Source: Cyclobacterium qasimii M12-11B (GTDB lineage: Bacteria; Bacteroidota; Bacteroidia; Cytophagales; Cyclobacteriaceae). Taken from it: DNA of 64,000 bases. Position numbers and translations under genes: made by a program. The DNA is taken from the NCBI RefSeq assembly GCF_000427295.1, contig NZ_ATNM01000091.1, forward strand, positions 1 through 64,000, written 5' to 3'. The notes below the pieces were generated by a model. It did no database searches, had not been told where the DNA came from, and was given only the letters and a program-made list of their open reading frames with translations. Below are positions 39,010-48,779 of this stretch, piece by piece. Every line of letters starts with the position of its first letter. Within the stretch, counting starts at the first letter, position 1.

Positions 39010-40308
39010 ATGAAAAACATTTTACCACCTTTATTACAAGTTAGTTCTAGTGGAATTGACTACGCCGATGCAATCGCTCAAAACCTCCTCACAACAAACA
39101 ATGTTTGGATGATGTTGGCTACGGCACTTGTATTCATTATGCACCTTGGTTTTGCAGGTGTAGAAGCTGGCTTTGGCCAAGCAAAAAACACTGTGAATAT
39201 ACTTTTTAAAAATACCGTCACTCCTATTATAGGTATTTTGACTTATGGCCTACTTGGATTCTTCCTTATGTATCCAGGATTTGACGTTCCAGGTTGGTTC
39301 GGATTTGACACTGCAGGTTGGAGCATGTTTTGGTTTAGCCCAGCAAGTGCTGATGTAAGTACTGAATATGCAGATGCTGGCTATACTTATTGGACAGACT
39401 TTCTTTTCCAAGCTATGTTTGCTGCCACAGCTGCTACTATTGTATCTGGTGCGATAGCAGAGAGAGTAAAACTTTGGGCTTACCTTATATTTACTGTAAT
39501 CTTTGTTGGCATCGTATACCCTATTATAGGAAGCTGGAAATGGGGCGGAGGCGCCTTGGATGCCATGGGCTTCTATGACTTTGCTGGTTCTACATTGGTT
39601 CACTCTGTAGGTGGCTGGGGAGCTTTAGCAGGTGTTATCTTGGTAGGTCCAAGAATCGGGAAATATGTGAATGGCAAAACAATGGATAAGCCAGGATCTA
39701 GTGTTCCTTTGGCCGTAATTGGTGTATTCCTTCTTTGGTTAGGATGGTTTGGTTTCAATGGAGGTTCTGTACTTTCTGCTGATCCTGGATTAGTGTCTTT
39801 TGTACTCGTTACAACTTCACTTTCTGCTTGTGCAGGTGGTTTAGGTGGATTCTTCGCAGCCTATTTTGCTTTCAAAAGATTGGACCTGGGAATGGTATTG
39901 AATGGAATCTTAGCTGGACTGGTTGGGATCACAGCAGGAGCTGATGTCATCAATCCAATTTACGCACTATTAATTGGATTTATTGCTGGAATATTGGTAG
40001 TGATGTCTGCGCTGTTATTAGACAAATTAAAGCTTGATGATGTAGTGGGTGCTGTTTCTGTCCACCTTACTTGTGGTATCTGGGGCACTTTAGCTGTAGG
40101 TATATTCTCTACAAATCCTGATCACAACTTTTTAACGCAACTAGCTGGCGTTGCAATTTGTGGCGCTGCTGCTTTCTTCTCTGCTCTTGCCATATTCTTT
40201 GTAATGAAGAAAACTATTGGAATTAGGGTTTCTAAAGAACATGAAGTATCAGGACTTGATAGTCATGAGCACGGAATCAGAGGTTACACTATCATTTATG
40301 ATGAATAA
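39010..40308 (+). CDS. amtB: Ammonium transporter
   Basis: Inner-membrane ammonium channel of 432 residues with about eleven spans. Family motifs: FAGVEAGFGQAKN, the DFAGSTLVHSVGGWGALAG block with the first pore His, and VHLTCGIWGTLAVG with the second. It is not followed by a GlnK/PII gene, the common partner; an outer-membrane barrel gene follows 107 bp downstream, which suggests a nitrogen-uptake pair spanning both membranes. Confidence 0.93.
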   Translation: MKNILPPLLQVSSSGIDYADAIAQNLLTTNNVWMMLATALVFIMHLGFAGVEAGFGQAKNTVNILFKNTVTPIIGILTYGLLGFFLMYPGFDVPGWFGFDTAGWSMFWFSPASADVSTEYADAGYTYWTDFLFQAMFAATAATIVSGAIAERVKLWAYLIFTVIFVGIVYPIIGSWKWGGGALDAMGFYDFAGSTLVHSVGGWGALAGVILVGPRIGKYVNGKTMDKPGSSVPLAVIGVFLLWLGWFGFNGGSVLSADPGLVSFVLVTTSLSACAGGLGGFFAAYFAFKRLDLGMVLNGILAGLVGITAGADVINPIYALLIGFIAGILVVMSALLLDKLKLDDVVGAVSVHLTCGIWGTLAVGIFSTNPDHNFLTQLAGVAICGAAAFFSALAIFFVMKKTIGIRVSKEHEVSGLDSHEHGIRGYTIIYDE

Positions 40309-40332
40309 GTAATCTCTCTTAGCTTAAAAACA

Positions 40333-40374
40333 GGATCCTGCTTTTTTAATAAAAGGATTAGAAAAGCAGGATCC
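40333..40374 (+). promoter_or_regulatory. Intercistronic 13-bp hairpin after amtB
   Basis: GGATCCTGCTTTT (40333-40345) pairs perfectly with AAAAGCAGGATCC (40362-40374) around a 16-base loop. There is no T tract after it, so it is a weak terminator at best. It could protect the amtB message or tune expression of the barrel gene. Confidence 0.6.
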
Positions 40375-40415
40375 ATTGATTCTAACCAAATTTTAAAATT
40401 TAATCAAAATCCAAA

Positions 40416-41585
40416 ATGAAAAAATTTTATTCAATTTTAGCAATCCTATTTTTATTGCCAGTTACATTTATCCTGGCACAAGAGGAACAAGAAACCCAAT
40501 CAGAATTCTCCCTTTCGGGATCCGTTGATGCTTACTTTAGAAGCAATATAAATGCACCTAACAAAGGTGATGCGGCCCAATCGCCAGCAACATCTTTTGG
40601 CAACCTGCCGGGTTTTTCTTTAGGAATGGCGAATATTATCGCGACCTATGAAGGTGAAAAAGTAGGATTTGTTGCTGACTTGGTATTCGGCCCAAGAGGT
40701 GAAGACGCAGTCTTTGGTTCCCCACTTTACGCTGGCGGAATGGCAGGTAGCTCTCAAATCATAAACCAGCTTTACATGTATTACAATGCTAGTGACGCTG
40801 TAACGTTTACTCTTGGTAATTTCAACACTTATCTGGGTTACGAGGTTATCTCCCCAACTGGAAACTTCAATTACTCTACTTCTTACATGTTCTCCTATGG
40901 ACCATTCTCTCATACAGGACTTAAAGCAGACTTTCAACTTTCTGACAATTGGTCTTTAATGGCTTCAGTCATGAATCCTACTGATATGACAGAATTAAAC
41001 TTCTACGGTTCATACACCTTAGGTGGCCAACTGGCATACACTACCGATGCTGGAGGAACTTACCTAAACTTGCTTTATGGAGACCAGGACGGCAAATTAG
41101 AAATGAACACTTTATCCTCCTTTGGTCCTAGCTCAATGGGAAATACCTTTCAAATCGATTTAACCGCAGGATATGATTTAACAGAATCTTTATATCTAGG
41201 GCTTAACACAACTTATAATACCACTGCAGCAGGTCAAATGTACAATGGCTCAGCCATACAAGATGCAACCGGTGATGGCTATGGTTTTTACGGTGTAGCT
41301 GGTTACTTGCAATATGCTACTTCAGATAAATTCTCTCTCGGAGCAAGAGGAGAGTATTTCAAAGTTTTTAATGATGGATTAGATGGTGTTGTTGGTTTGG
41401 ACGGCGTTGGTGATGGCAGAGTATTGGCAGGCACCCTGTCAGGAAATATCAAAATCACCGATAACTTTACTATTATTCCAGAAGTTAGAGCAGACCTGAT
41501 GTCTAGCAATTTCTTCATCAACAACGATTTTCAAAGCACTAAGAATTTAGCTTCATTCTTGGTTGCAGGAGTGTTCTCCTTCTAG
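40416..41585 (+). CDS. Outer-membrane beta-barrel porin
   Basis: A 389-residue exported protein with a signal peptide (residues about 1-21, ending LAQ) and a beta-barrel body rich in alternating aromatic and polar residues, ending in Phe (ASFLVAGVFSF) as outer-membrane barrels do. It resembles the BBP2-like porin family of Bacteroidota. Its place directly after amtB suggests induction by nitrogen limitation and passage of small solutes; both are inferences. Confidence 0.75.
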   Translation: MKKFYSILAILFLLPVTFILAQEEQETQSEFSLSGSVDAYFRSNINAPNKGDAAQSPATSFGNLPGFSLGMANIIATYEGEKVGFVADLVFGPRGEDAVFGSPLYAGGMAGSSQIINQLYMYYNASDAVTFTLGNFNTYLGYEVISPTGNFNYSTSYMFSYGPFSHTGLKADFQLSDNWSLMASVMNPTDMTELNFYGSYTLGGQLAYTTDAGGTYLNLLYGDQDGKLEMNTLSSFGPSSMGNTFQIDLTAGYDLTESLYLGLNTTYNTTAAGQMYNGSAIQDATGDGYGFYGVAGYLQYATSDKFSLGARGEYFKVFNDGLDGVVGLDGVGDGRVLAGTLSGNIKITDNFTIIPEVRADLMSSNFFINNDFQSTKNLASFLVAGVFSF

Positions 41586-41607
41586 AACAAAACAATTGAC
41601 AGCGACA

Positions 41608-41645
41608 AAACGCCATGGTGAAAATTTCAACCATGGCGTTTTTTT
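41608..41645. terminator. Rho-independent terminator after the porin gene
   Basis: Twelve base-pair stem AAACGCCATGGT/ACCATGGCGTTT (41608-41619 with 41630-41641), ten-base loop, then a T tract reaching 41645. The A-run on the other side makes it usable by the convergent kinase gene as well. Confidence 0.88.
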
Positions 41646-41700
41646 ATGCATATTCATTTATAGCGAACAATGAATTATCATTCAAAAATACTGTAGGGTT

Positions 41701-44310
41701 TCAAGGTTTCTGATCTTTCAGCAGAAACACACTAAACGTGGTTCCTACACCCTCCTTACTCTTCACACTAACACTCCCCCCAATACTTTCTATTTGGTTT
41801 TTAGTAATAAATAAGCCGATACCTCTAGAGTCTTTATGTCTATGAAAGGTTTTGTACATACCAAACAGCAATTCACCATTTTTTTCAAGATCTATTCCTA
41901 AACCATTGTCTTCAAATCTGATTTCGAAAGTTTCTTTATGCTCTTTCGCCTCTATTTTTAGGTAACTTTCCCTTTCAGGCGACCTGTATTTTATGCCATT
42001 TGTGACAAAATTTAAAACGATACTTTCAATATATGCAGGGATGCCTGCAACATAAAGTTCATCGGAAACTTCATTAATGAGTTCCACTCCTTCCTGTTTG
42101 GCCATGGGGCAAACACTTTCTATGGTTTTACTTAAGATTTTAGACAATTCAACCTGCTCATAATCTACTGACTCATTTAAATTTATATTTACAATTTCAG
42201 TCAAGTGTTCAATGGTTTCGGAAAGGTTAATACCACCCTTTTTGAGCAAGCTAATAATTTCCATTTCAAACAAATCAGGGTGCTCAAACTCTAATAATTC
42301 AAGCAGCATGTTCATTCCCGATGAATGAGACCTTAAATTATGTGACACAATGTGCGCAAAGTTTTTTAGCCGTTCATTCTGGTCTTGAGTAGTTTTCAGT
42401 AGTGCCGATATTTGATTTTGCGCACTTCGGAGAGCTGTAATATCTATAAGTTGAGAAATAAAATATAAAATTTTACCTTTTGAATCTCTTACTACGGATA
42501 CTGCCAAAATAGCAGAAATCTCATGTCCCAATTTATGAATGTACCTTTTTTGAATTTGATAGGTTTGTCTTTTCCCATCTATAACATCTTGCAGAAAGGT
42601 TAAGTCAGATTCCAAATCCTTTGGATGCGTAATGTCTTGAAAAGTTAAATCATTAAATTCTGACTTACTATAACCTAGAATTGCGCATATTTTTTCATTT
42701 ACATTAAGCCACTTGCCTTCTAATGAAACAATGGCCATACCTATTCCTGCATTTTCAAAATTCTGCTGAAAGGCGTTTAATGAAATGTCTAACTTCTCGC
42801 TAACGAGTTTGTGTGCTGTTATATCTTCGGTATACATAATTATACCTCCAATAACATTCCCTTCATCATACCAGGGCTTTACTTCCCAGGAAAGCCATAG
42901 TACAGTACCATCTTTTCTAACAAATCTTTCTTCCCTACTACTTTTAGTAGCTCCTGCCAGGCACTCTTGATGTATTTTTTTCCAATTTTCATCCATTTCA
43001 GGGAAAACCTCATAATGGGACTTCCCTATCACAGATTTAGCGCCTAAATCATTGTCTGACATCCATTTGGAAGAAACGGCCAGGTATTTTATTTCTTTGT
43101 CAAACATAGCAATAGCAATGGGTGCCTGAGAAATAAAAATAGCTTGCTTTTGAACCTTAATTTTAGAGAAGTTAATATCCTGATGTGTACCAAACATTAT
43201 TTTTGGTTCGCCATTTTCTGACCAGGTTAACACTTTCCCCCTTGCCTGAATCCACTTTCTGGATCCATCTTTATGCTTCATTCTAAACTCACACTCATAA
43301 TAGTCTGTCTCCCCTTCAAAGCAAGCTTTTAGTTTTGAATCGGCAACTTTTAAGTCTTCAGGATCCATAAGATCTTGCCATGTTTGCAAATTTATGGGTT
43401 CTAATTCACTTAGCTTATACCCTAAAATTTCTGCCCATCTTTCATTAAAAATGGTTACTCCTGTCTCAACATCCCATTCCCAAGTACCAAGATTTGTTCC
43501 CTGAATCGCATATTTAAACTTCTCCTGTTCTGCTTCCCAATTAAGTTGAGCAATTTTCTTACTGTGTATGTCTTGAAAAGTCCCGTAAACCCGTACAGGT
43601 TTACCCCCAACAAATTCAGCTTGACCAAAGGCCCTTACCCATTTTTCTTTTTTCGTATAAGTAATTAGAATTAGGTCAAGCTCAAAGGATTCTCCTGTAG
43701 CTAATGTATTCTCAAAGGCCTTCTTTATTGCATCTCTGCATTTACCCTCCTTATAGAAGTCAATGGCTCCTTCCATTGTTGGTTCAAAATGGTCAGGCAC
43801 CTCATGTATAAGTCGAGTTACCTCATTCCATTCTGGTATACCTTTTTCAAGATTTATACTCCAATACCCGATTTTAGAAATGAGATTGCATTGATGGTGA
43901 AATTTATCTTTCTCTAAACTATCTGTTAGATTTTCAACAAAAAAGACAAATTCACCCATTTCAGTTGCCTCCGAATCAGTTATTAAAAACCCATTAAGCC
44001 TTATGGTAAGTAATTTCCCGCTTTCTGATTGAAGTTTAACAATATGCTTTAATGCCTCTTTTTTTTCTTGCCGATCCTTTTCTAAACATAGTAAAAATTC
44101 ATCTTTATCAGGGTTGGACATCAAATCAAATAATCCAGGGAATTGCACTTCCTTACCTGAAAAACCGAGGGTACCAATAAGACCCTCATTGCATTCAGCC
44201 GTCCATTCTCCTATTTTTTGAATAGCAACCATCCCATCACTGTATTGGGACCGTAAAAAATTGAGTAGATCCGTCTTAGTGGTATTATCAAAAATAGATG
44301 AAGGTATCAT
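41701..44310 (-). CDS. Multi-PAS sensor histidine kinase, soluble
   Basis: An 869-residue kinase with no membrane span. It has about five PAS domains in a row: a weak one at roughly 15-120, then 140-255, 265-390 (GTWEWDVETG, GTHQDIN), 395-510 and 515-635 (GMAIVSLEGKWLNVNEKICAILGYS). A dimerisation helix with phospho-His in FAHIVSHNLRSH is near 655. The ATPase domain follows, with NFVTNGIKYRS (N box), EDNGLGIDLE (G1) and SRGIGLFITKNQIE (G2). No response regulator is adjacent, so the partner is elsewhere. It is convergent with the amtB-porin unit. Signals are probably intracellular ligands or redox, not readable here. Confidence 0.85.
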   Translation of the reverse strand: MIPSSIFDNTTKTDLLNFLRSQYSDGMVAIQKIGEWTAECNEGLIGTLGFSGKEVQFPGLFDLMSNPDKDEFLLCLEKDRQEKKEALKHIVKLQSESGKLLTIRLNGFLITDSEATEMGEFVFFVENLTDSLEKDKFHHQCNLISKIGYWSINLEKGIPEWNEVTRLIHEVPDHFEPTMEGAIDFYKEGKCRDAIKKAFENTLATGESFELDLILITYTKKEKWVRAFGQAEFVGGKPVRVYGTFQDIHSKKIAQLNWEAEQEKFKYAIQGTNLGTWEWDVETGVTIFNERWAEILGYKLSELEPINLQTWQDLMDPEDLKVADSKLKACFEGETDYYECEFRMKHKDGSRKWIQARGKVLTWSENGEPKIMFGTHQDINFSKIKVQKQAIFISQAPIAIAMFDKEIKYLAVSSKWMSDNDLGAKSVIGKSHYEVFPEMDENWKKIHQECLAGATKSSREERFVRKDGTVLWLSWEVKPWYDEGNVIGGIIMYTEDITAHKLVSEKLDISLNAFQQNFENAGIGMAIVSLEGKWLNVNEKICAILGYSKSEFNDLTFQDITHPKDLESDLTFLQDVIDGKRQTYQIQKRYIHKLGHEISAILAVSVVRDSKGKILYFISQLIDITALRSAQNQISALLKTTQDQNERLKNFAHIVSHNLRSHSSGMNMLLELLEFEHPDLFEMEIISLLKKGGINLSETIEHLTEIVNINLNESVDYEQVELSKILSKTIESVCPMAKQEGVELINEVSDELYVAGIPAYIESIVLNFVTNGIKYRSPERESYLKIEAKEHKETFEIRFEDNGLGIDLEKNGELLFGMYKTFHRHKDSRGIGLFITKNQIESIGGSVSVKSKEGVGTTFSVFLLKDQKP

Positions 44311-44822
44311 TTGCTTTGATTGAAGGGTTTTAAGGCACGTAAAATTGATTCCAATAGATTCAGCAACTTATTGCGTCTATTTTAATTTGGGAAATCTGGA
44401 ATTGCCTTAAAAATATTCTCAAGTGAATAAGAAATAAATGATTTACTATACGTCAATTATAGAGACAAAACACCCATCAAGCTACAAATTAATCTGTTTT
44501 AATACACAATAAAATCAGCTATTGATGCAGAAAGCATTAAAAGAAATATAAAATGCAAAATTAACGGAATGGAAGAACTCATTAATCCCGTTGTCGAATA
44601 GCTCGTTGTAGAAACAACTCCATATTGAGGTAAATTGTTAAAAAAACAATAATTAAATCCCTTGATTAAAACAAAAAAAGTGAGACTCCCATTGTCCTGG
44701 GTAGCGCTCACTTCGTTAATATCACAATATACAACAACCAATTTATCACATGGTAAAACACTCCCTATGAGGCATTTAAAAAGCCCAATGCTTCATCCTT
44801 TTTAAAGGATATTCAATAGCTT
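44311..44822. other. 512-bp intergenic region
   Basis: Upstream region of the kinase and downstream region of the GroES-like gene. It holds one minus-strand terminator (44672-44712). An 80-codon open frame at 44499-44741 on the minus strand overlaps that hairpin and has no signal, motif or composition to support it. Confidence 0.5.
44672..44712 (-). terminator. Terminator of the GroES-like gene
   Basis: On the minus strand a hairpin formed by AGTGAG...TGGGA pairings (44679-44712 as read on plus) is followed by a T7 tract (A-run at 44673-44679 on plus). It lies about 110 bp after the stop at 44823. Confidence 0.65.
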
Positions 44823-45197
44823 TTATAGATCTTCTTCTCTTTCTAGCATTAAAATAGCACTTTGAGGGACGATAAAATACTTTTCACCTTCATACATCAC
44901 TTCAAAGGAACCATTTACCAGAAAAACAGCTAGATCACCTTCTTTTGCTTGTAAAGGGATATATTTGACATTTTCACTTTGGTCTTTCCAGGGCTCATCG
45001 TCCTGTACCGGAAGTGGAATTGGGTAACCCGGCCCAGCTTTTATGATATAACCTTGTTGTGCTTTTTCTTTTTCTTGAACCCCAGGTGGCAAATATAAGC
45101 CACTGGATGTTTTTTGATTCGGCTTCTTCAATTTGATAAGTAGCCGATCACCAACAATAATCAAGTTCTTAAGTTTGTTATCGGATGTTAATTGCAT
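44823..45197 (-). CDS. GroES-like co-chaperone (stand-alone)
   Basis: A 124-residue protein with a Cpn10 fold: VGDRLLIKLKKPNQKTSSGLYLPP, then a mobile region, and GDLAVFLVNGSFEVMYEGEKYFIVPQSAILMLE at the end. It is longer than classical GroES (about 95 residues), with an insertion near 60-80 (PVQDDEPWKDQSENV), and no groEL is adjacent. This divergent branch is widespread in Bacteroidota. The next gene upstream is dnaK, also a chaperone, but about 280 bp away with its own terminator. Confidence 0.75.
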   Translation of the reverse strand: MQLTSDNKLKNLIIVGDRLLIKLKKPNQKTSSGLYLPPGVQEKEKAQQGYIIKAGPGYPIPLPVQDDEPWKDQSENVKYIPLQAKEGDLAVFLVNGSFEVMYEGEKYFIVPQSAILMLEREEDL

Positions 45198-45404
45198 GCC
45201 GCTATATGTTTAAGGCTAATGGTATTGGAACAATAATCCTACCCGCACTATGGAACTCTAATAAAGGCTTGGATTCAAAAAAATCCAAATTTCCAAAACC
45301 ATACCTTCGCACAGATTGGCTAATTAGATTATTGAGAAATGATGTCCATTAAGGCAATTATTAGTACTCCATTTTGCCTATGGTAGAATGAATGAAAGGT
45401 ACAA

Positions 45405-45448
45405 TAAAAAATAATGGCATCTCCGACAACCAGAGACACCATTATTTT
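45405..45448. terminator. Terminator of dnaK
   Basis: A long hairpin, AATAATGG with CCATTATT outside and ATCTC/GAGAC inside, is flanked by an A6 run on the left and T5 on the right. On the minus strand it ends in a T tract, 30 bp after the dnaK stop. Confidence 0.8.
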
Positions 45449-45477
45449 TCAATTTATACTATATAAATGAAGATTGG

Positions 45478-47400
45478 TTACTTCTTATCTTCTTCATTTA
45501 CTTCTTCATAATCAACATCTGAAACACCGTCGCCAGAGCCATCACCAGCAGCATCATCTGCGCCAGGCTGACCACCAGCACCTTCAGCACCCTGAGTCTC
45601 GCTGTACATCTCCTGAGAAGCAGCAGCCCAAGCAGTGTTCAAAGCTTCCATTCCTGACTCTATTCCAGCTAAATCCTGACTTTGGTGTGCAGCTTTAAGC
45701 TGTTCCAAAGCACCAGTAACTGCTGTTTTGTTTCCATCAGACAATTTGTCTCCAAACTCTTTTAGTTGTTTCTCCGTTTGGAAAATCAAACTATCAGCTT
45801 GATTGATTTTATCGACTTTATCTTTTTCTTCTTTATCCGTAGCAGCATTTGCTTCGGCTTCCTTCTTCATTCTATCGATTTCTTCCTCAGACAAACCAGA
45901 AGAAGCTTCAATTTTAATTTTTTGCTCCTTACCTGTACCTTTATCTTTAGCAGATACATTTAGTATACCGTTGGCATCAATATCAAACGTCACCTCTATT
46001 TGAGGAACACCTCTTTGGGATGGTGGAATATCTGAAAGTTGGAACCTTCCGATAGTTCTATTGTCTTTTGCCATTGATCTTTCTCCCTGAAGGACATGAA
46101 TGTCCACAGCAGGCTGATTGTCTGCAGCAGTTGAGAAGACTTCAGATTTTTTGGTTGGGATAGTAGAGTTAGACTCAATCAGCTTGGTAAATACGCCTCC
46201 CATTGTTTCGATACCCAAAGAAAGAGGTGTAACGTCTAACAATAGAACGTCTTTCACTTCTCCTGTAAGTACACCACCTTGAATGGCTGCACCAATAGCA
46301 ACAACCTCATCTGGGTTTACACCTTTTGAAGGTTTTTTACCGAAGAATTTCTCAACTTCCTCTTGTATCTTAGGGATCCTAGTAGAACCACCAACAAGGA
46401 TAACTTCGTCTATATCTGAAGGAGACATAGAAGCATCCGCCATTGCTTTGCGAACAGGCTCCATAGATCTTTTCACAAGACTATCTGACAATTGCTCAAA
46501 TTTAGCTCTTGAAAGACTTCTTACCAAGTGCTTAGGTCCAGACTGAGTAGCTGTAATATAAGGAAGATTGATCTCCGTTACTGAAGAGCTAGAAAGCTCA
46601 ATTTTAGCTTTCTCAGCAGCTTCTTTTAACCTTTGAAGTGCCATTGGATCCTTTTTAAGATCTATGTCTTCTTCAGATTTAAATTCTTCCGCTAACCAAT
46701 TGATTATTACTTGATCAAAGTCATCACCACCCAAATGCACATCGCCATTGGTAGATTTAACTTCAAATACACCGTCTCCTAATTCCAAAACAGAAATATC
46801 AAAAGTACCTCCACCAAGGTCAAACACAGCAATTTTCATGTCTGCATTTTTCTTATCCAAGCCATAAGCCAATGCTGCTGCGGTAGGCTCATTGATGATC
46901 CTCTTCACATCAAGACCAGCGATCTGACCTGCTTCTTTGGTTGCTTGTCTTTCTGAATCGTTGAAATAAGCTGGAACTGTAATTACAGCCTCAGTAACTT
47001 CCTGACCCAAGAAATCTTCTGCAGTGGATTTCATTTTTTGCAAAATCATTGCAGAAAGTTCCTGTGCAGTATATGACCTGTCGCCAATTTTTATTGCAAC
47101 TGTGTCATTTGTTCCTTTTTCTACTTTGTAAGAAACATTCTTTTTGTCATCTGAAATCTCAGAAAACTTTTTCCCCATAAACCTCTTTACAGAAGAAATG
47201 GTATTTGCGGGGTTGGTAATCGCCTGACGTTTGGCAGGATCTCCCACTTTTCTTTCTCCATTACCATTATCCAAAAATGCTACTATAGAGGGTGTAGTTC
47301 TTCTTCCTTCACTGTTTTGAATGACAACAGGTTCATTCCCTTCCATTACAGCGACGCATGAGTTGGTTGTACCCAAATCAATACCAATAATTTTTCCCAT
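45478..47400 (-). CDS. dnaK: Chaperone DnaK (Hsp70)
   Basis: ATP-dependent protein-folding chaperone, 640 residues. The ATPase domain opens [17 protein letters not shown] and contains [15 protein letters not shown] and [17 protein letters not shown]. The [14 protein letters not shown] linker leads into the peptide-binding domain, and the tail is Gly/Ala/Asp-rich ending [11 protein letters not shown], near the EEVD-like ends of bacterial DnaK. No dnaJ or grpE is next to it. It has its own terminator and a promoter-like pair upstream, so it is likely transcribed alone. Confidence 0.97.
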   Translation of the reverse strand: MGKIIGIDLGTTNSCVAVMEGNEPVVIQNSEGRRTTPSIVAFLDNGNGERKVGDPAKRQAITNPANTISSVKRFMGKKFSEISDDKKNVSYKVEKGTNDTVAIKIGDRSYTAQELSAMILQKMKSTAEDFLGQEVTEAVITVPAYFNDSERQATKEAGQIAGLDVKRIINEPTAAALAYGLDKKNADMKIAVFDLGGGTFDISVLELGDGVFEVKSTNGDVHLGGDDFDQVIINWLAEEFKSEEDIDLKKDPMALQRLKEAAEKAKIELSSSSVTEINLPYITATQSGPKHLVRSLSRAKFEQLSDSLVKRSMEPVRKAMADASMSPSDIDEVILVGGSTRIPKIQEEVEKFFGKKPSKGVNPDEVVAIGAAIQGGVLTGEVKDVLLLDVTPLSLGIETMGGVFTKLIESNSTIPTKKSEVFSTAADNQPAVDIHVLQGERSMAKDNRTIGRFQLSDIPPSQRGVPQIEVTFDIDANGILNVSAKDKGTGKEQKIKIEASSGLSEEEIDRMKKEAEANAATDKEEKDKVDKINQADSLIFQTEKQLKEFGDKLSDGNKTAVTGALEQLKAAHQSQDLAGIESGMEALNTAWAAASQEMYSETQGAEGAGGQPGADDAAGDGSGDGVSDVDYEEVNEEDKK

Positions 47401-47434
47401 AATTATATAAATTTTGTCGTTTTCGTTTTAAATA

Positions 47435-47463
47435 CAAAACTACTATAACAACCAATGTGCCAA
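47435..47463 (-). promoter_or_regulatory. Putative promoter of dnaK
   Basis: Read on the minus strand: TTG (47463-47461), an 18-base spacer, then TAGTTTTG (47442-47435), matching the TTG/TAnnTTTG pattern with a slightly short spacer. No CIRCE-type repeat is seen. Confidence 0.4.
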
Positions 47464-47596
47464 GTGAATTATTCGAAAAATTAATGCCACATTGTCACAA
47501 TTTATGACAGCTTATCTTTAAAAATGTCAATATTTCCCATAGTATTGCAACAAAAGTAACCGATATTTACCTGGTAAGTCAACATTAATAATCCAA

Positions 47597-48391
47597 ATGA
47601 AAGTCTCTCAAATCAATATTTACCCGATTAAATCTCTTGGCGGAATCAATTTAATCGATGCCAATGTAGAAATTTCCGGTTTCCAGTATGACAGAAACTG
47701 GATGCTAGTAGACCAAAATGGGAAATTTCTAACCCAGCGTTCTCTTCCGGAAATGGCTTTACTTCAGGTAGAATTGCAGGAAAAAGGTTTACTCGTGTAC
47801 CATCAATTAAATCCGGAAGATAGGATTGAAATCCCCTTTCTTGAAAATACTGGCGAAAAAATAGAAGGCACTGTTTGGGATGACTCGGTAAAAACCCTTC
47901 ATGTATCTTCTAAGATTGACAAATGGTTTTCAGCAAAACTAAAGACAAATTGTCAATTGGTGAAAATGGATTTGGATAACAAAAGGTACATTGAAGGCAA
48001 ATACAAAGTTAATAATGAACATGTTAGCTTTGCAGACAGTATGCCATTCCTCATTATTGGCCAATCCTCGCTGGACGATCTAAACAGCAAACTGGAAGTA
48101 CCAATTCCTATGGCGAGGTTTCGGCCAAATATAGTATTTACAGGCGCACTTCCTTTTGCCGAGGATGACTGGGACAATATCCAAATAGGACAAGTGAGGT
48201 TTAAGGTCACAAAGCCCTGTGCCAGATGTACAATGATCACCATAGATCAGAAAACAGGGGAAAAAGGCAAAGAACCCTTGACTACACTGTCTCAATACAG
48301 AAAAGTGGATGGAAAAATATTATTTGGTCAGAATCTTATTGCTTTAGACAAAGGTGGCATTGCTGTTGGCAATATTATAAAGCTCATTTGA
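47597..48391 (+). CDS. MOSC-domain protein
   Basis: A 264-residue protein with the MOSC N-terminal beta-barrel (INIYPIKSLGGINL, LVDQNGKFLTQR) and a C-terminal MOSC domain (MARFRPNIVFTG, ITIDQKTG). The conserved Cys expected to hold molybdenum is in KPCARCTM. Related enzymes (YcbX, mARC) reduce N-hydroxylated compounds with a molybdenum cofactor. It is divergent from dnaK and has no membrane segment. Confidence 0.85.
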   Translation: MKVSQINIYPIKSLGGINLIDANVEISGFQYDRNWMLVDQNGKFLTQRSLPEMALLQVELQEKGLLVYHQLNPEDRIEIPFLENTGEKIEGTVWDDSVKTLHVSSKIDKWFSAKLKTNCQLVKMDLDNKRYIEGKYKVNNEHVSFADSMPFLIIGQSSLDDLNSKLEVPIPMARFRPNIVFTGALPFAEDDWDNIQIGQVRFKVTKPCARCTMITIDQKTGEKGKEPLTTLSQYRKVDGKILFGQNLIALDKGGIAVGNIIKLI

Positions 48392-48447
48392 GCTAGATTT
48401 ACTAATCAGCCTAGCCAAAAGAGGGAATTTTTGAGAAAGACCGCCAA

Positions 48448-48774
48448 TTATTTTAATTTTTCATTGTTTTTATGCCTGTCAATATCCCTCTTATTCTTTT
48501 TCTCAAAATTTCTTTCAAAGGCCTTCGTTAAATCTATCCCTGTTTGATTGGCCAGACAGATCAGCACCCATAAAACATCTGCCATTTCATCACCCAAATC
48601 GACATCCTTGTCACTTTCTTTGAAGGATTGCTCGCCATACTTTCGTGACATAATCCGAGCTACTTCTCCTACCTCCTCAGTCAAAATTGCCATGTTTGTC
48701 AATTCACTAAAATACCGAACACCTGTGGTGTTTATCCATTCGTCTACTTGCTTTTGTGCTTCTTCTATGGTCAT
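48448..48774 (-). CDS. MazG-like nucleotide pyrophosphohydrolase
   Basis: A 108-residue all-alpha NTP pyrophosphatase. The metal-binding pattern is visible as EEVGEVARIM (ExxE) followed by DLGDEMADVLWVL (ExxD). Single-domain MazG-like enzymes clear non-canonical NTPs. Its start is 5 bp after the stop of the twin-ABC gene, in a minus-strand run of small genes. Confidence 0.85.
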   Translation of the reverse strand: MTIEEAQKQVDEWINTTGVRYFSELTNMAILTEEVGEVARIMSRKYGEQSFKESDKDVDLGDEMADVLWVLICLANQTGIDLTKAFERNFEKKNKRDIDRHKNNEKLK

Positions 48775-48779
48775 TCTTT

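Noticed and set aside
44499-44741. 80-codon minus-strand open frame
   Set aside because: It overlaps a transcription terminator, has no motif and a composition unlike neighbouring genes.
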